From: Myoxocephalus aenaeus
Lineage: Eukaryota > Chordata > Actinopteri > Perciformes > Cottidae
NCBI GenBank assembly: GCA_038501785.1
Contig: JBAMJR010000065.1
Location: forward strand, 5,716,501-5,780,500
DNA: 64,000 bases
Direction of reading: 5' to 3'
The notes beneath the pieces were generated by a model. That model was not told the origin of the DNA and did no database searches. It saw nothing but the letters and a program-made list of their open reading frames with translations. Position 1 is the stretch's first letter. Every line of letters starts with the position of its first letter. Shown piece by piece: positions 13,076 through 25,546 of this stretch. The translations under genes and the position numbers were made by a program.

Positions 13076-14310
13076 AAAGACGCTGCTCGTTAATGCCGGT
13101 TCCGAACTGGGCCGAGCTTTCTTCAAGACCACATTTTTCCGCGATGACACACAAAGAGACTTGAGTCGAGGGTAAAAAAACGATACCGGCGTGGCTGTCG
13201 CGGCTGGAAAAATACATCACCCACGGCAACAATTTCTGCACAGCAATAGAGCTCTGAGGCATAAGCTAGATCGGGCTTTGTCTACACGGACACTATTGGC
13301 TAGTAGGATCAATTCTTCGTTGGTCCTGGTCTCTTCAGGTAATTTGTAGAAAATAATAAAAACATAAAACAATGCCAGTGTTATCCTTTGACAGCGAATC
13401 GATTCGGAAGGCTTATAGCTCACAGGAACCATCTGTTTGCACGCCTCTATGTTGTGTATGCATGGCGTGTTCTTTTTGAACGGCAAACCTCACAGATGTC
13501 TGATGTCTTCCCTTTCTGTTTTTTTCAATAGAACATTGCTATGTATGGTTGACGCATGTTGAGTTCTGTCCCTTTTGCATATTGTGTCATGGCAACCCAT
13601 ATGAAATATTTCACATTTTCCTGGCCACTATATATTCCCACCCTCTCCTTTTTGTCACGATCAGATGAATGCATTGGATGTGGCCCACCGGCTGGAGATT
13701 TCATTTTGATACGACTGCAGATGAAACTGCGGGCCTGCATTTGCTGGCGATTTGTCCAAGTGAACATCACACGTTGGATGTGAAACGAGGGTAACGCTCG
13801 CAGAGCTTGTCGCGCACCCACTGCCCCGCTGATATCGCCTTTTGCGGATGCTGATCTCGTCCAAGCAACCTGCTGAGTCCTCACTTCCGCCCACACACAC
13901 ACACCTACAGGTTGCTGTGTGCTGGTGAAGGAGGAGAGTGAGTTGGGAGATGAAGTAGAAGCCATATGAGGCAGTGGGGGCCGGGAGTTCACCACCTGTT
14001 TGAATTGCTACACAAGGTCCATTTTGCCCTGAAACTGAAAGTCCCTGCTGTGTGTTTCCTAGCCTTTCAATCCACCATCGTCTGTTCTATTGATCCCTGG
14101 GCCTGCAGTGGGGCCTCGGCTGGGAGGCGGCTCGCGTTTATTGTGCGCAATCTTTTCCCTGCGAAATGCGTGCGCTCGCGTGTCTGTAATGTAACAGTTG
14201 CTGCAGCCCTGCAAAAGCACCCCATAGCTGGACTGTGTGGTGCGGGGGCGAGCAGGCAATGCGAGATGAAGGGGTTGAAAGATTGAGAGAGACAGGAGGA
14301 AAAGGGAGGT
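13076..14310. other. Unique non-coding sequence
   Basis: No gene recognised. The minus-strand frames at 13217-13486 and 13525-13995 have no motif I know. Could include old repeat sequence continuous with the preceding entry. Confidence 0.45.
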
Positions 14311-14329
14311 GGGGGGGGGGGGGGGGGGG
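14311..14329. repeat. Poly-G tract (19 G)
   Basis: Uninterrupted run of 19 guanines within a purine-rich stretch (14282-14340). A second, shorter G-rich stretch lies near 14530. Confidence 0.95.
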
Positions 14330-15589
14330 CAGGGAGACGGAGCCCGCACAGTTACTGAATCCATAAAGGATGAAAAGGGCCTTGGCAGGAGTCTTAAGGG
14401 GCTAATAAAATAAAGTTCTCTCAGATTAGTTAGCTAATAGAGCTGTAACATAGCGTTGCGTCTTAATGCTGAGGGGAACACGGCCCCCTGTGTGCTGGCT
14501 GTGATGTGGGGGGAGTGATGAGGCAGGGTGTGGGGGGGGGTTAGGCTCTAACAGAGCACCTGCTGTGAAGGAGCCCTCTGGGTCTGGGTGTTCAGTCAGG
14601 GGTGAGCATGGAGACGAGACTGGGAGAGGGAGCCTACCTGGCACGAAATCACTCCCCCAACCGCTTTAGGACTTACTATGTGATCAATGCACAGGCTATC
14701 GTAGCTACATGTGTTTCAGGAAGCTCACGGGGGTTCATGCCGTCTGTAAAGCATCAAATATGGGATTTCTGCTCTGCACTGTATAAAGACTATTACGTGG
14801 TACATCAAACGCCACGTCTACACCAAGGATTCTGACTGAATTGTAAATAAAGTGTGAACATTTCCGCTGCTTCAAATCTCCTGGAGCAGCTCTTAAAATG
14901 TAAAGAGTGAATCATCCACAACTTTGATCATATCAGTACATGTTTGTTTTTGCTATTCTTTTGGTATTAAAATGAACTTGTTAGCATGCGATAACAAGAA
15001 GCCAACGCGAGCGGTGAAGTTATCAGCGGCATCGCAAAAAGAACAGTTCGGCAGAGAATGGAAGAGGTTCTCTAAAGGAAGACGTCCGTATCCGAGCCAA
15101 CAGCAAAGCAAACGCACAATGTGGGGTGACCTCCAGACAGAACAACCAGGAGCAGCTTTATCCTCGCCAAAACTAAAGTGAACATCGACTCTGTGATGAT
15201 AAATGAAGAAAAAAAAAACCCACTCCTGACTTTCTCTCGAATCGCTCGTCTTCATTTTGTACCCACGTCTGTGTTCCTGGAAGCTGTGTGTGGCGTTCCG
15301 GGCGCAGAGAGGTTAACCAAAGGACACGACGTCCGCGGCCTCTCTTTCGACGTCAGGAGCGGGGGTGACTACGGCTCACCGTTTATCTTCCTCCCCCTCG
15401 GTGCTCGGATAGACATTGTGATGAGGGCGGACCGTATACAGAGCGGAAATCGGAGAGTTGCGGTGTAATGTATCCTAATGCCAGGCCAAGTCAAGATGCA
15501 CAATACGTACGTGGATCCTTGAGATAGGGGACTTGACACCTGTTTCGCCGATAGATAGCGGAAGATTGCAGCTCTTTGTGGGTCTTTAG
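14330..15589. other. Unique non-coding sequence
   Basis: No gene, RNA or mobile element recognised. Frames up to 103 codons show no protein features. Confidence 0.5.
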
Positions 15590-15911
15590 ACACTAAGTGC
15601 AACTGTAGGAGGGAAATGGAAATGTCTGTTGTGCGTTTATGTGAACTGAACTTGGTCACTTTATCATTCACCTGGTGCAATATTATTACGTATATTACGT
15701 GTATTTACGTGCAATACGTTTAAGTACTTTTCTATTCAGTCTGTATATTAATATTTCTCTACTGTTTTACTGCTCATTTATATTTATTTATATTACTTGT
15801 TACTTGTTTCTATTGTATTATTTTTTTTATTCACTTGTGCGCAAGGCTGCTGTAATCCTGTAATTTCCCCACTGAGGGACTAATAAAGGATTATCTTATT
15901 TTATCTTATCT
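15590..15911 (+). mobile_element. LINE-type 3' end with TTATC tail
   Basis: The 3' part reads AATTTCCCCACTGAGGGACT, then AATAAAGGATTATC, then TTATC-type repeats. This is the standard 3' terminus of abundant teleost non-LTR retrotransposons. The upstream 200 bp are AT-rich untranslated-like sequence. No coding part is retained, so it is a 5'-truncated or non-autonomous copy on the plus strand. The upstream limit is approximate. Confidence 0.75.
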
Positions 15912-16039
15912 TTGTGCATCTGCGGGTGAACATCTCTTTTGCATGGAAATGCACATAATGTGTGGGCCGTATGTATGTACTGTATGTGTTCGCACAAACT
16001 ACTGTACATCTTTGTACTTCTGTGGCGATGAGGATATGT

Positions 16040-16140
16040 ACAGGGACGTCAAGGGAACCGGTACTTCGGTGCCAAGTCGATGCCAAAATTCAGAAAATGT
16101 GGCGGTACTCATTTTTTGTACAGGGGGTCTCGAGACTTTA
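16040..16140. repeat. Possible degenerate DNA-transposon fragment
   Basis: GGAACCGGTACTTCGGTGCC followed by AAGTCGATGCCAAAATT and a GTACAGGG stretch resembles dispersed GGTACC-rich teleost repeats I recognise loosely. No terminal repeats or target duplication could be delimited. Confidence 0.35.
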
Positions 16141-17073
16141 GGCATCTAAAATGCAAAAAGGACGCGGTAAACTCGATCTAATCGACAGCAAGAGAGCTAG
16201 TTAGGGCTGAGGCTTTATTACGATGTGTTCAAGCTGAAAAGATCAATTATATTTAAAAAATCAATTGTTTGAAGGAAATGTTTTCACAGCAATTCACATC
16301 ATAGCATTCACACTTACAAAGGAGGGAATTATGACAGTTTGTATCTGACATCTAGATTTGTGTTGTTACGCTAAAGTGGTCACATTTACAGTATGTGTGA
16401 TCTGGCACCCTGAGATCTGTCACTCTCATTAAACCGCAATGTAGGGCTTATTTTAGGCAATTGGAAATAACCATTCTTGAGTCATATCTGGCCAAAATCC
16501 ACCAAAGTTATTCAAGCTTCAAATGAAAGGTGACATTGTGCTCCACATTTTTTGGCATGAATATAAAGCTTATTTATTCTCTGTGCCTCACTCTCATTTT
16601 TAGTCAGAAACGACATTTCAGTTTTTATTTTGTGTGAGAGAGAGAGAGAGAGAGGATGTCCTATCTGGAGTGAAGGTGCTGGCTTTAACTGTAGTGTCTT
16701 AACTGGAGAGCAAATTAATCGATCAAATGGATAATGTAATTACATCTAAGTATATTACAGGGGCTATAGGTCTAAGCCGGGTTGCTGCAGAAGCCATTAC
16801 TTGGGCTGATGGCATGGCGATTCAACATCATCCAAACGGAAAAATATTAGGGCTTTATTGCCAAAATTAACAAAGAAATAGGATATATCTATCCTTAGCT
16901 TCACTGCAACTCTAAACTGTCTCGGGCCACCCAAAGCACGGCGCTATAAAATAACTTTTAAAAACCTGGTCCGAGCATAATCGCCAACCCCTGTTAGAGG
17001 GACGCGCACCTGAGAGGCACTCAAACGATTGGGAACTCTTAGCTGAAACAGTAGCAGTTGTTTTATGTGCTGC
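16141..17073. other. Unique non-coding sequence
   Basis: AT-leaning sequence with a GA-dinucleotide run at about 16635-16653. No gene recognised. Confidence 0.5.
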
Positions 17074-17106
17074 ATACACACACACACACACACAGACACA
17101 CACACA
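17074..17106. repeat. Interrupted (CA)n microsatellite
   Basis: CA dinucleotides with one AGA interruption near 17092. Confidence 0.92.
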
Positions 17107-18164
17107 TATCTGAGCAGAGTGGAACCGCAGCAATTTCAGCTCCTCAAATCATTCTGTAATCACCCGGCTCCATGCCGCTCCAGGTTTTCCATTTTCCACT
17201 TACCGATCGCTCTCTGCTCGAAGCGAGCGGAAAGCCGCTCTGGTTCAGTCCATAGCAAATGAGATCTATAGGTGATATAATATGACATAAATGTGTCCTT
17301 TATTTGAATTATATACGGCATTAAGCGGGATTTTTTTTCGAAAGCGGCGCGAAGGTTTTCACGAAGTCGATGGAAGGACGCGAGAGCGTGTAGATTGGGC
17401 CCCGGGCGACGAAGACGCGTCGGGGGCCCCGGATTGAAAACGTTTCCGCTCGAGTAAAGGAATTTACTGCTACATCCACTTCGGAAACATGCGGGGCCTC
17501 GAGGGAAAATATGCGAAGCAGTTTCGAGTATTGCCACCTGTGCGTGTGACAACGAGGGCGACGAAGAAGTCATTGAGTTCCTTTGGTGTGATACGGACAC
17601 CATCCCCGCCAAATGTAATGAACTCTTTGAAAATCTACTGCAGTACCTGTAATACATGCTATGTAAGATAATTACAAATAAAGGATGAAGTTGGATAAAG
17701 TCACTAAATTCATTGCAGAGCGACATAGAAATGAGTTGCTACAGCAATAGTTTTGAAGTATTGCTTAGGGTTTGTAGTACATACAGTGGGGAGAGGACAG
17801 GAAATGAGGGATCAATTCATAACTCCCCAAATAATATAAATTTGGGGATGGAGCGTCTGCATTCACTGTACCACAGCCGACGAAATGACAAATACAATCC
17901 CCCCCTCCTTCCCGCAAACTCCTGAAATCTGTGTCAATGACATATTTTCTGCATAATGAATTCACAGAACAAGACATTTTTTTTGTTGTCTCCCTATATT
18001 TAGCTAATTCTTTATCTGAGAGAAAGGGAGAGCGAGAGAGAGATAGTCTTTCTCTAGCGGATTAGTTAACGCCTGATTTGGAGCTCTTAAGCTGTTTTGT
18101 GCTTTTTTTCAAAAATGACTTTAATTGAGAGCATTTGTGTTCAGTTGTCGTTGGCCTTAATTTA
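17107..18164. other. Unique non-coding sequence
   Basis: No gene supported. The 188-codon minus-strand frame at 17160-17726 has no recognisable domain. A small hairpin (CCCCAAAT / ATTTGGGG) lies at about 17824-17847. 17340-17440 is locally CpG-rich. Confidence 0.5.
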
Positions 18165-18185
18165 CCCCCCCCCCCCCCCCCCCCC
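18165..18185. repeat. Poly-C tract (21 C)
   Basis: Uninterrupted run of 21 cytosines. Confidence 0.97.
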
Positions 18186-18309
18186 ACCGTCTGTTTTATT
18201 CTGGGCACCACTTGTTTGCTCCCAGTGCCTCTCTGGATTTCCTTCTTTGCCATGTCGTGTGCTGCGGCATGACCAGAAACAGAGGGAGTTAAAGCGGGGT
18301 GCCATTAAT

Positions 18310-18800
18310 TTTGACTAAAGCCATAGGCCGGTGCTGTAGCTGATGCTGTAATGATTAATGAGGACCGGGCTCCAGCCTCAGTGGTGGTATCTCTGTTGAA
18401 TTAGGCTCTGATTACGCCTGACTGGGTCACACATGACTAATGGCTCTTGGGCCTAATTCATCCTTCCTTGAGCCAGGCCATGTGGAATAACTACTGGTTG
18501 TTACTATCTGTGTGTGATCCGACGTCTATGAGCTGGCAGGCATTATGTACTTACTCACAGGATGTGTGTTTCCGTGAATTTTTCACAGCAAATATTTTAC
18601 TGTCCCATAGGGGGAGCATAATTTCTCCATAATTAAAAGTCCACCATTAAAATGTGGGATTACGGTGGCGCCTACGTAACTACAATATATTTCTTCTTCC
18701 CTAAGGGCTGTGTTTTATTTTTTTCTCCATTAGGACTTCATGAAATAGCTTTTTGTTTGCTCATTATTATAGCTGGATTGTAATCTGAGTAGGAGGGTTG
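18310..18800. promoter_or_regulatory. Candidate conserved non-coding block (unverified)
   Basis: Repeat-free block with GATTAATGAGG near 18352, GATTACGCC near 18410 and CCTAATTCATCC near 18452, then AATTAAAAGTCC near 18632. The mix of homeodomain-like words and smooth composition is typical of vertebrate developmental enhancers. This rests only on composition; no alignment was possible. Confidence 0.3.
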
Positions 18801-19300
18801 AGACGAGAGCTGTTGCGTAGGAGATCATTGCCCTCTGCCCTCAAAGACAGCCGTAGGAAATTGATGTATGAAGGGAAATATAATTTACAGGCCGGTGAAT
18901 CTGCAGTGGGACTATGTCTCGCCGCCCGTGGAGTCATGATGGGACCTTCGCTGGCAGGCTGATTCATTGACTGATTATCTGACACGCCAACTGCTGTTTG
19001 ACTGACAGACTACCTGACTGAACGAGTGGAAGGTGGCCAGTGGAGGCCGGTTTTTACGTCCAATGCGCCCAGCAACTATGGTACAGTAAGGTTCAGAAAA
19101 AATTGAGGTCAAGGCCAATGTCAATTACAGGACATGATTTTTTCGACCCTGGCACTGGATGTTGGCATTGGATGCAAATTGTGACGTGCAGAATCGTCCA
19201 TCATGGCCGTCATTCCTAGTATGCCGGGCTGTGATTGCAGGCTTGCCAAGGTGGAGGCAGTATCCAATCAGTGATAAATGATGTACCCTTAGTGTGTGTG

Positions 19301-19520
19301 TTTGGTAGCAAAAAAATTAAATAATGTCAATGTGTTTATGAACTATCAGAGCTGGAGAGTCTGCCATGAGTTTGCTTTGCGCCAATTTGAATTACCATGC
19401 AGTAATTCAAATTGGCGCAAAGCAAACTCGAATATTATCTCTTATCCTTTGACTCTGGGTCATGGCAGACTCTCCAGCTCTGATAGTTCATAAACACATT
19501 GACATTATTTTTGCTCCAAA
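19301..19520. repeat. Near-perfect inverted duplication (foldback)
   Basis: Arm 1 (about 19301-19395) is the reverse complement of arm 2 (19402-19520) around a 6-nt loop (19396-19401, CATGCA). The inner 26 bp (19370-19395 with 19402-19427) and the next 48 bp (19322-19369 with 19460-19507) match without a single mismatch, giving 74 paired bases. Arm 2 carries 32 extra bases (19428-19459) that arm 1 lacks; the missing segment is bounded by the dinucleotide GA in arm 1, as in a microhomology deletion. Beyond 48 bp the arms still match (TTTGG.AGCAAAA) but differ by small indels. No transposon ends or target duplication were recognised. Confidence 0.93.
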
Positions 19521-21214
19521 AAAAGATGACTAAAATGAGAGTCCAGTTAGACTTTAATGACCGGATTGCCAGGATTCTCGGACCGTCTGCCAGGCCGTCA
19601 TGTCATTTTATTGTTCCGGCTCTCGAGCACATCAACAACGCATTTGTTTGAAGTTCATTGCATGCATTATAAAAACCACAAGCGCTCTTTTAGACCATCT
19701 CGGCGACCGCGGCAATCTCTCCCTCACAACAGCAGCTAATTTAACCGATATACCGAAGTCATGTCTGTCGGGTTACAGTATGTTAAGCTACGGTTCCTGC
19801 TTCCTGCTTCTTGCAAACATTGCTGTTTCATTACCCGGTACACGCCCACTCCCACTCGCCGGCCTGTTGACTTGTCGTTTTGGCTTCGCTAGTCACCATT
19901 CTGCTCCATTTCCCGAGCTGCAATCACACTGTCAGTATCTGAGATGGTGTTAAGCTGTGGCTCATTGCACCATGCTGGGCGCGAGCCATGTGGAAGCAGC
20001 GGGGCAATGCTCCCCGGGCCGGAGAGGGGAGGGGGCAAGAGCAGGGTTGAAGGAGGCGCTATGGAGAGCAGCAGTGGTGGTGGAAGGGATCCCTTTGCAG
20101 CTCCCAACCCTGTACTTTCCCCTTCCAGCTGAGCTTGTTGTTTTGCTGCTCGGCAGTGGGAGCGTGATTCTCTCTGCCGGGTGAATTTGTCACCCCGTAA
20201 AAAACAAGACAGCACCGGTACACACCGAGTGGTAGAGGAAAGATGCATTCAGATACAGGAGAAGAATGAATAAAAGGTTTGTGCAACAAAAAGGGAGCAG
20301 CAGAGACGGAGATGGAGGCAAAAACACAGATGTAGAATGAGTCAGACAGGAGGAGGGAAAGTGAAAAGGAACGTGCGGACGCCGGCTTACCAGGCGTAGA
20401 GGAAGAAATGCAAAGACGGGGAACATTCATATGCTTGTTTGTTTTTTTTGGGGATGAAGGGGTGGCTCTTTTGTTTGCTTGTTTGCTGCTCATTAGAGGA
20501 CCCTGCAGACTCGTCTAACAGGGCGCGCTCAGCTGACCCGTGAACCGCCTGTGTGACAGCGGACGCCAAAATATGCTGCTGTCCCGCTGTGATGAAATCG
20601 CCGTAACGATGATATGCTACCGTGCAAACATACCAAAATCCAAAGATATTTTCCCCCTTTCATCTCTTGTCCTCCTTGCGCTGCTGTATGTTTTCAACTT
20701 TTATTTCCCCCATCTCCTTCTCTCTCTGTGTGCTTGGGTCAGTAATGAGCTGGTTTTGTTTCTTTTTCCTGCCACAGGCATATTTTTCTTCCCATCTCCA
20801 TCAACCTCCCGTCCACCCCCCCTTTTTTTCTTTTCTTTCTCATCTGCTATCTTGTTTTCTTCTCTCAATGCCTCTTCTCCCCCAAGGACTTTTCAGGTTG
20901 CTTTTTCCTCTGTTATTCTCTTATCGTCTGCATTCACGTTTTTTTTTTTTTTTTTAAGAACTTTAATTATATTCCCATGGCACTTGAGAATCCAACACGC
21001 AGCACTACTGTGGGCTTCCTACAGCAAGACGCTCGTGTTTGGCCCATGTGGTCCTCATCTGTCTTAAATGTGTGAAAAATGGATGAGCGCTTGCATCGTT
21101 GCCCTCCGGCTAGACGCAGACAGCATCACCCACGGCTCTGTGGTGAAATGTTTAAATGAAAGGCATTCCCTCGCGCCTGGTGTATAACAAGGAAGCGTCC
21201 ATGTAAGCACGCTG

Positions 21215-21264
21215 TGGTAGAGCGCCGGCCTTTAAAGGCCATGAAGGCATTTAGCGCTCTGCCA
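21215..21264. other. Hairpin with nested 14-bp palindrome
   Basis: TGGTAGAGCGC pairs with GCGCTCTGCCA over 11 bp with one G-T pair. Inside the arms is the perfect palindrome GGCCTTTAAAGGCC (21227-21240). The left arm resembles a tRNA D-arm (GGTAGAGC), but no B-box follows, so a tRNA gene is not supported. Confidence 0.55.
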
Positions 21265-23029
21265 GTCCGAATAAACCAATCATGCTAGCGCTACATACAG
21301 TGTTCAGAAAATAAATGCACTGAATGCACACATGGTTGGGATCTGTCGAGCTGGGCAAGTTGTGCTTGACACTTGAAACGGCTCCACCCAAACTGAAAGA
21401 AAAAATGGTTTCACTGCCAAGTGTTACCTTGTACAACAGCTGGAAGGTCGCAAGGTCACATATCACATGAAAATCCATCTTGCCATGCTTCAAGTGTTGT
21501 ATCTGCCTGCGACCGGACCAATCGGCGTCTTGTATGACGCTTCTGGCGGCTACAGGATTGGCGTGTTTATTCAGGTTAGTGTAGATGCTGCAATAGCATC
21601 AGTTATATCCGAATTTGGGGGTATGTCTATGACAAAATATGTGTTTTGCTCCGGTAAGAGCTTGATTGGAAGATGGGTCGTCCAATAACCTGCCAAGTAT
21701 CATTTTGAGAGTGCCTGCCTTTTTCCAAACCGTTTCCAAAGAAGACCTCTCAGATGGCTCTGTGTAACAAACCATCTGTTGGGTCAGGTTGGCCCAGGTG
21801 TTTTCCTGATTCCAAAAATGAGACCGGACTCTATTTCCTTTACCCTCTTGTCTTATTGAAAAAAATACATATTTTGTGGTTGAGCTTATCTGGCACATTC
21901 TCAGAAGAAAAACAGGATTTTCTGTGCATAGTAAATCCAGAGCAAAGCTCTGTCTGTTGTCCTTTGGCCTTAAGACTGCCATATTTTACCGTAACCTCCT
22001 TTCCGCAGTGAGCGTAAAGACGGCAGCTTTAAAAGAAGTAGAACAGAAACGGAGAACACGCAGGGCAAAATAAGAGCAAATGACATGAGGGAGATGTAGT
22101 TGGAGAGCTATAGTTGCAAAGGAGAATTGCCATCAATCACGTCTTGCCCTTAAGACAATTTGAGTGAAGTGTCGAGTAGTTGCCGATTCACAAAGACGCC
22201 GCCGGTTAGACCCCCCCCACCGCTAATTGAAACAAGAGATGGGTAAAACCTACAGGAGGGACACAGAGCTGCTGTTATAATTCACGGCTCTTCACGCCAA
22301 TCAAACCTAAGCTCTCCTCTCGCTGTCATGCCCTGAAGACGATTCTCTCAAATCCTTTTTTGTTTCCCAGCCCGATCTCCACGGCGGTGCTTTAAAGTGA
22401 CCCTGAGAAGCGCTCGCTGAAAAGAGGAGTTCGCACAATCTGCGAAGTGCGTGATAAAAAAAAAAAAATGGTTCCACGGTCTCTCGGATTTAGGTGAAAT
22501 GATTTGCATGAAGGAAGTGCTCGCAGTGAAAGAATTAGGGACGGTACTGTGTCAGATTGATAGAGGGGTCAGGTGAGCTCGCTGCACTTGTTCAGCATGC
22601 AGTGCAGAGAAACAAAGCCCTCGCTGATTAACATTGTTATTCATTCATGAAGAGCGGCCCAGCGAGGCGGAGCCATTTGTCTTAGATACATTTAACAAAT
22701 GCAAAACCAGTGGGCGAAAAAAAAGAGAAAAGAAACACAAATCTCCTTCCGAGAAACAATTGAATAATTACGGCTCATCGGTTCAAAACCAGATCGACGG
22801 GGTTCTAAACGCTTTCTGGACCTTTTTTGTTTGAATACAGCCGTTATTATGGCGGCGGCAGATTTTTGGCATTTTAATTCGTCGGAGGTACAAATGCCAG
22901 GCAAGGACCAGTTAACGCACACAATGTAAATGTCAATTGACTGATGACATCCATGAGTAGAGCAATCAATAAGACGGAGCAGGCCTTCCTCCGGAGGAAC
23001 AGAGAGAGGGCGATGGATTTATTAAGCTG

Positions 23030-23270
23030 TGCTATCACAGCGTTATGTCATCATCGATACATTACAATATTTACAACATATCTAAAGATTGTTCTTAATG
23101 TGTTTGTAACAATTTTACCATGATATAAATATATAGTCTGTGCGGTTCATATATATCTCCGAGGCACACCATTTTATTCAAATTCAGAATATTCATTGAT
23201 AGCGCTAATTGCTCTGCATGTTGGAACAGTCCAACAATGGTGCTATTTTAGTCATCACATCTTCAGTCTT
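23030..23270. promoter_or_regulatory. Candidate conserved non-coding block (unverified)
   Basis: AT-rich, non-repetitive sequence with GTCATCATCGAT, ATTCATTGATAGCGCTAATTGC and GGAACAGTCC words, the kind of mixture seen in conserved enhancers. Support is composition only. Confidence 0.25.
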
Positions 23271-25449
23271 TTTTTCTTTTCTTATGTCAGCGTTTCAAAT
23301 CCAAACAGACTATTCCAAACAAATCCGTAGACGTCCTGTTTTGTCTTCTCCCCTGCAGAGTCAAATAAACACATGATAATAGATGGTCGCCAAGGCCCGG
23401 ACCCAAGAGGTCTGTTTGTGGCTGGGGAATGTACACACCGAGTCCTCAGGACGGGGAGGGGAGTCTGTTTTGTTTGGACGACGCCAGTGACGTACGTCAT
23501 TTTTTTACTGCCCTCAAGGTTCATTTCACTGGAGAACACGGCCTTCCTTGTTTGAAACCTTTAAAGCTCCACCACACAATTGCAATACAACTACAGACGT
23601 AAAACCAGGATGAAATCTGAAGCTTCCACGTCAAGTTCTTTGTATTTTCAGTACTTTGCATCTTAAGTTTAGTTAATTGGACAACATTTTAAATATGTTT
23701 AACCTCTCGTGTCCTCTAGAAGCCGAAGCAAAGATGCTGAATCTTTCCAGCCCAAAATGCCACAGTAACCTGAGGCTTGTTTTCGGAGTTGGATATTACC
23801 CGACTGGGTCAATGAGATGCGCTGCCATGTATGGCATGTTTGCAGGGCTTGGCACCTGTCCTGTCTGGGTGTGTTTTGTGATGCTGCTGCCTCAGCCAGC
23901 GCTCCTTAATGAGAGCAGAGGAACCAGATGGAATTGCCTGTGGGACTGTGGGAAGACTCGGGAGCGGCTAGAACCACGACTGTGGGAGGAAGCTGGTGCC
24001 ATGTGGTGGCGTGCCCACTCTGCCCTCTGGTCATCTCCGCTAGTCCTGCTTGGTGGTCATCCAGGCGCGCACTGGCCTGCCAATTAAAGACGGGCCCACA
24101 GTCAACCCTGAAGGTTCCTCCGAGCCCACAAGCCTCTCCCTTCCTTCCTTTTTCTTTCCTTTTCATCCTTCATCTTTTCTCTCGCTCTCCTCTGTCTCCA
24201 TAATAGTCTCCAGCCAACACCCTGTCACGCATTCGGCTTTGTTCTCGCTTTCTAACTCATTGCGCAGAATTCATCTGGCGGTTTTCCCGTTTTCTTCCTC
24301 CTCGGCCAGATAGGGGTGGCAGGTGCCAGAGTCACGATCCGTTCAGCCGTGCGATATGTGACATTGAAGAAATCCTCTTTGGGCATTGCATTAAAGGCGG
24401 AATTCAGATGCAGATGTGGATTAAAACTGAAGTTGACTGCTCGGCGTTATGACCCTACATAATATGGGAGAACAGAACTGCACTTTCAAGAGTAGGTTAT
24501 CCACAGAAGACTCAGAGTTCTTCACCCTGGGGTTTAAGCAGTCAATGCCGGGGATCAGAGGTCGGAGGTCGCTGGTCTGGTCGGCTTTGTGTAAGATGAG
24601 AAAATGGAGAGAGAAATCAGGACAGTACAGTAGTTGGGCTGTCAGCAGAGCAGTGGAAACAGCTGACTGAGGGAGAATAGGTGGGATCACTGGGATTAGG
24701 GAGGCTCGTTAGGAAACTCTAGAAGCGCCGACCTCACCTCACCATCTACCACCACGTGGCTCCATTTATAATACCTTAGAACCACGGCTGTCGTCATCTT
24801 CCTGTCACACTAAATGACGAAGACCGTCATTTGAGTAACCGCTGCCGAACATTAAACTAAAAGGTGCAACTCCTTCCACTCTATCGCCTCTCTCTGAAAG
24901 CGAAAGCCGGGTTGTGTTCTACTTCTCGCCATGTCGACTGGGACATCCGATGGCAGGGAAACTGTCTGACTTCCATATGGAGCGGACAGATGTGAGGCAC
25001 ACATCAAGCGCTCCCATGTTTGATTTCGGGGGGGCGTTTCTTCTCGTGGGTCCTTCAGGAGGCTCGCAGCTCGGAGGGTGATGGGAACGTCCACACTCCT
25101 GATTTCGGTCGTGCCTTATCGTCCTGAGGCCCCTCTGCCTCGGGCAATTTATTTGTGTTTTCTTCCTTAATGGAGTTGTTGACCAGGGAACGCAGCTTTT
25201 ATGCGTGTGTTCTGCGTTCCAGGTATTGAAAAGTCCCAATGAACGAAATGGAGTGTTTTGTGAGAGGATGCTAAATTTTGCAGCCAATCAATGCGGCTCC
25301 AAATAAAACTGTCCACGGCGTTTCAGCTCCACTGCAGAGTCAATTATATTGATGCAGTCCTCTCTGTCTCCCTTTTATTCAATTAGGATTTACAGTATTA
25401 GTCTAGAACTGTGGGGAAACTCAAGACTTTTACAGCTTTTGCAAACGTA

Positions 25450-25453
<4 letters not shown>

Positions 25454-25544
<91 letters not shown>
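25454..25544. repeat. Very long (CA)n microsatellite
   Basis: About 45 uninterrupted CA dinucleotides, the longest in the window. CA/GT runs of this length form Z-DNA under supercoiling and are usually highly polymorphic. Confidence 0.97.

Positions 25545-25546
<2 letters not shown>

Larger units (their letters stand above)
19521..25453. other. Long unique non-coding stretch
   Basis: About 5.9 kb with no supportable gene. A strongly pyrimidine-biased tract spans about 20640-20957 and generates a Phe/Leu/Ser-rich 175-codon frame that I reject as coding. A hairpin-forming segment lies at 21215-21264, a candidate conserved block at 23030-23270, and a second pyrimidine-rich patch at 24120-24205. 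Several frames near 23.7-24.3 kb overlap on both strands and have no motifs. Confidence 0.5.

Noticed and set aside
17160..17726. 188-codon minus-strand frame
   Set aside because: No domain, signal peptide or family resemblance; overlaps plus-strand frames of similar quality.
19301..19520. Canonical microRNA precursor
   Set aside because: The stem is far longer and more perfect than a normal precursor and has a one-sided 32-nt bulge. No known microRNA sequence was recognised.
20540..21067. 175-codon Phe/Leu/Ser-rich frame resembling a membrane protein
   Set aside because: The hydrophobicity comes from a pyrimidine-rich tract with long T-runs, not from a gene.
21215..21264. tRNA gene
   Set aside because: No B-box or T-arm follows the D-arm-like sequence, and the palindrome is incompatible with a cloverleaf.
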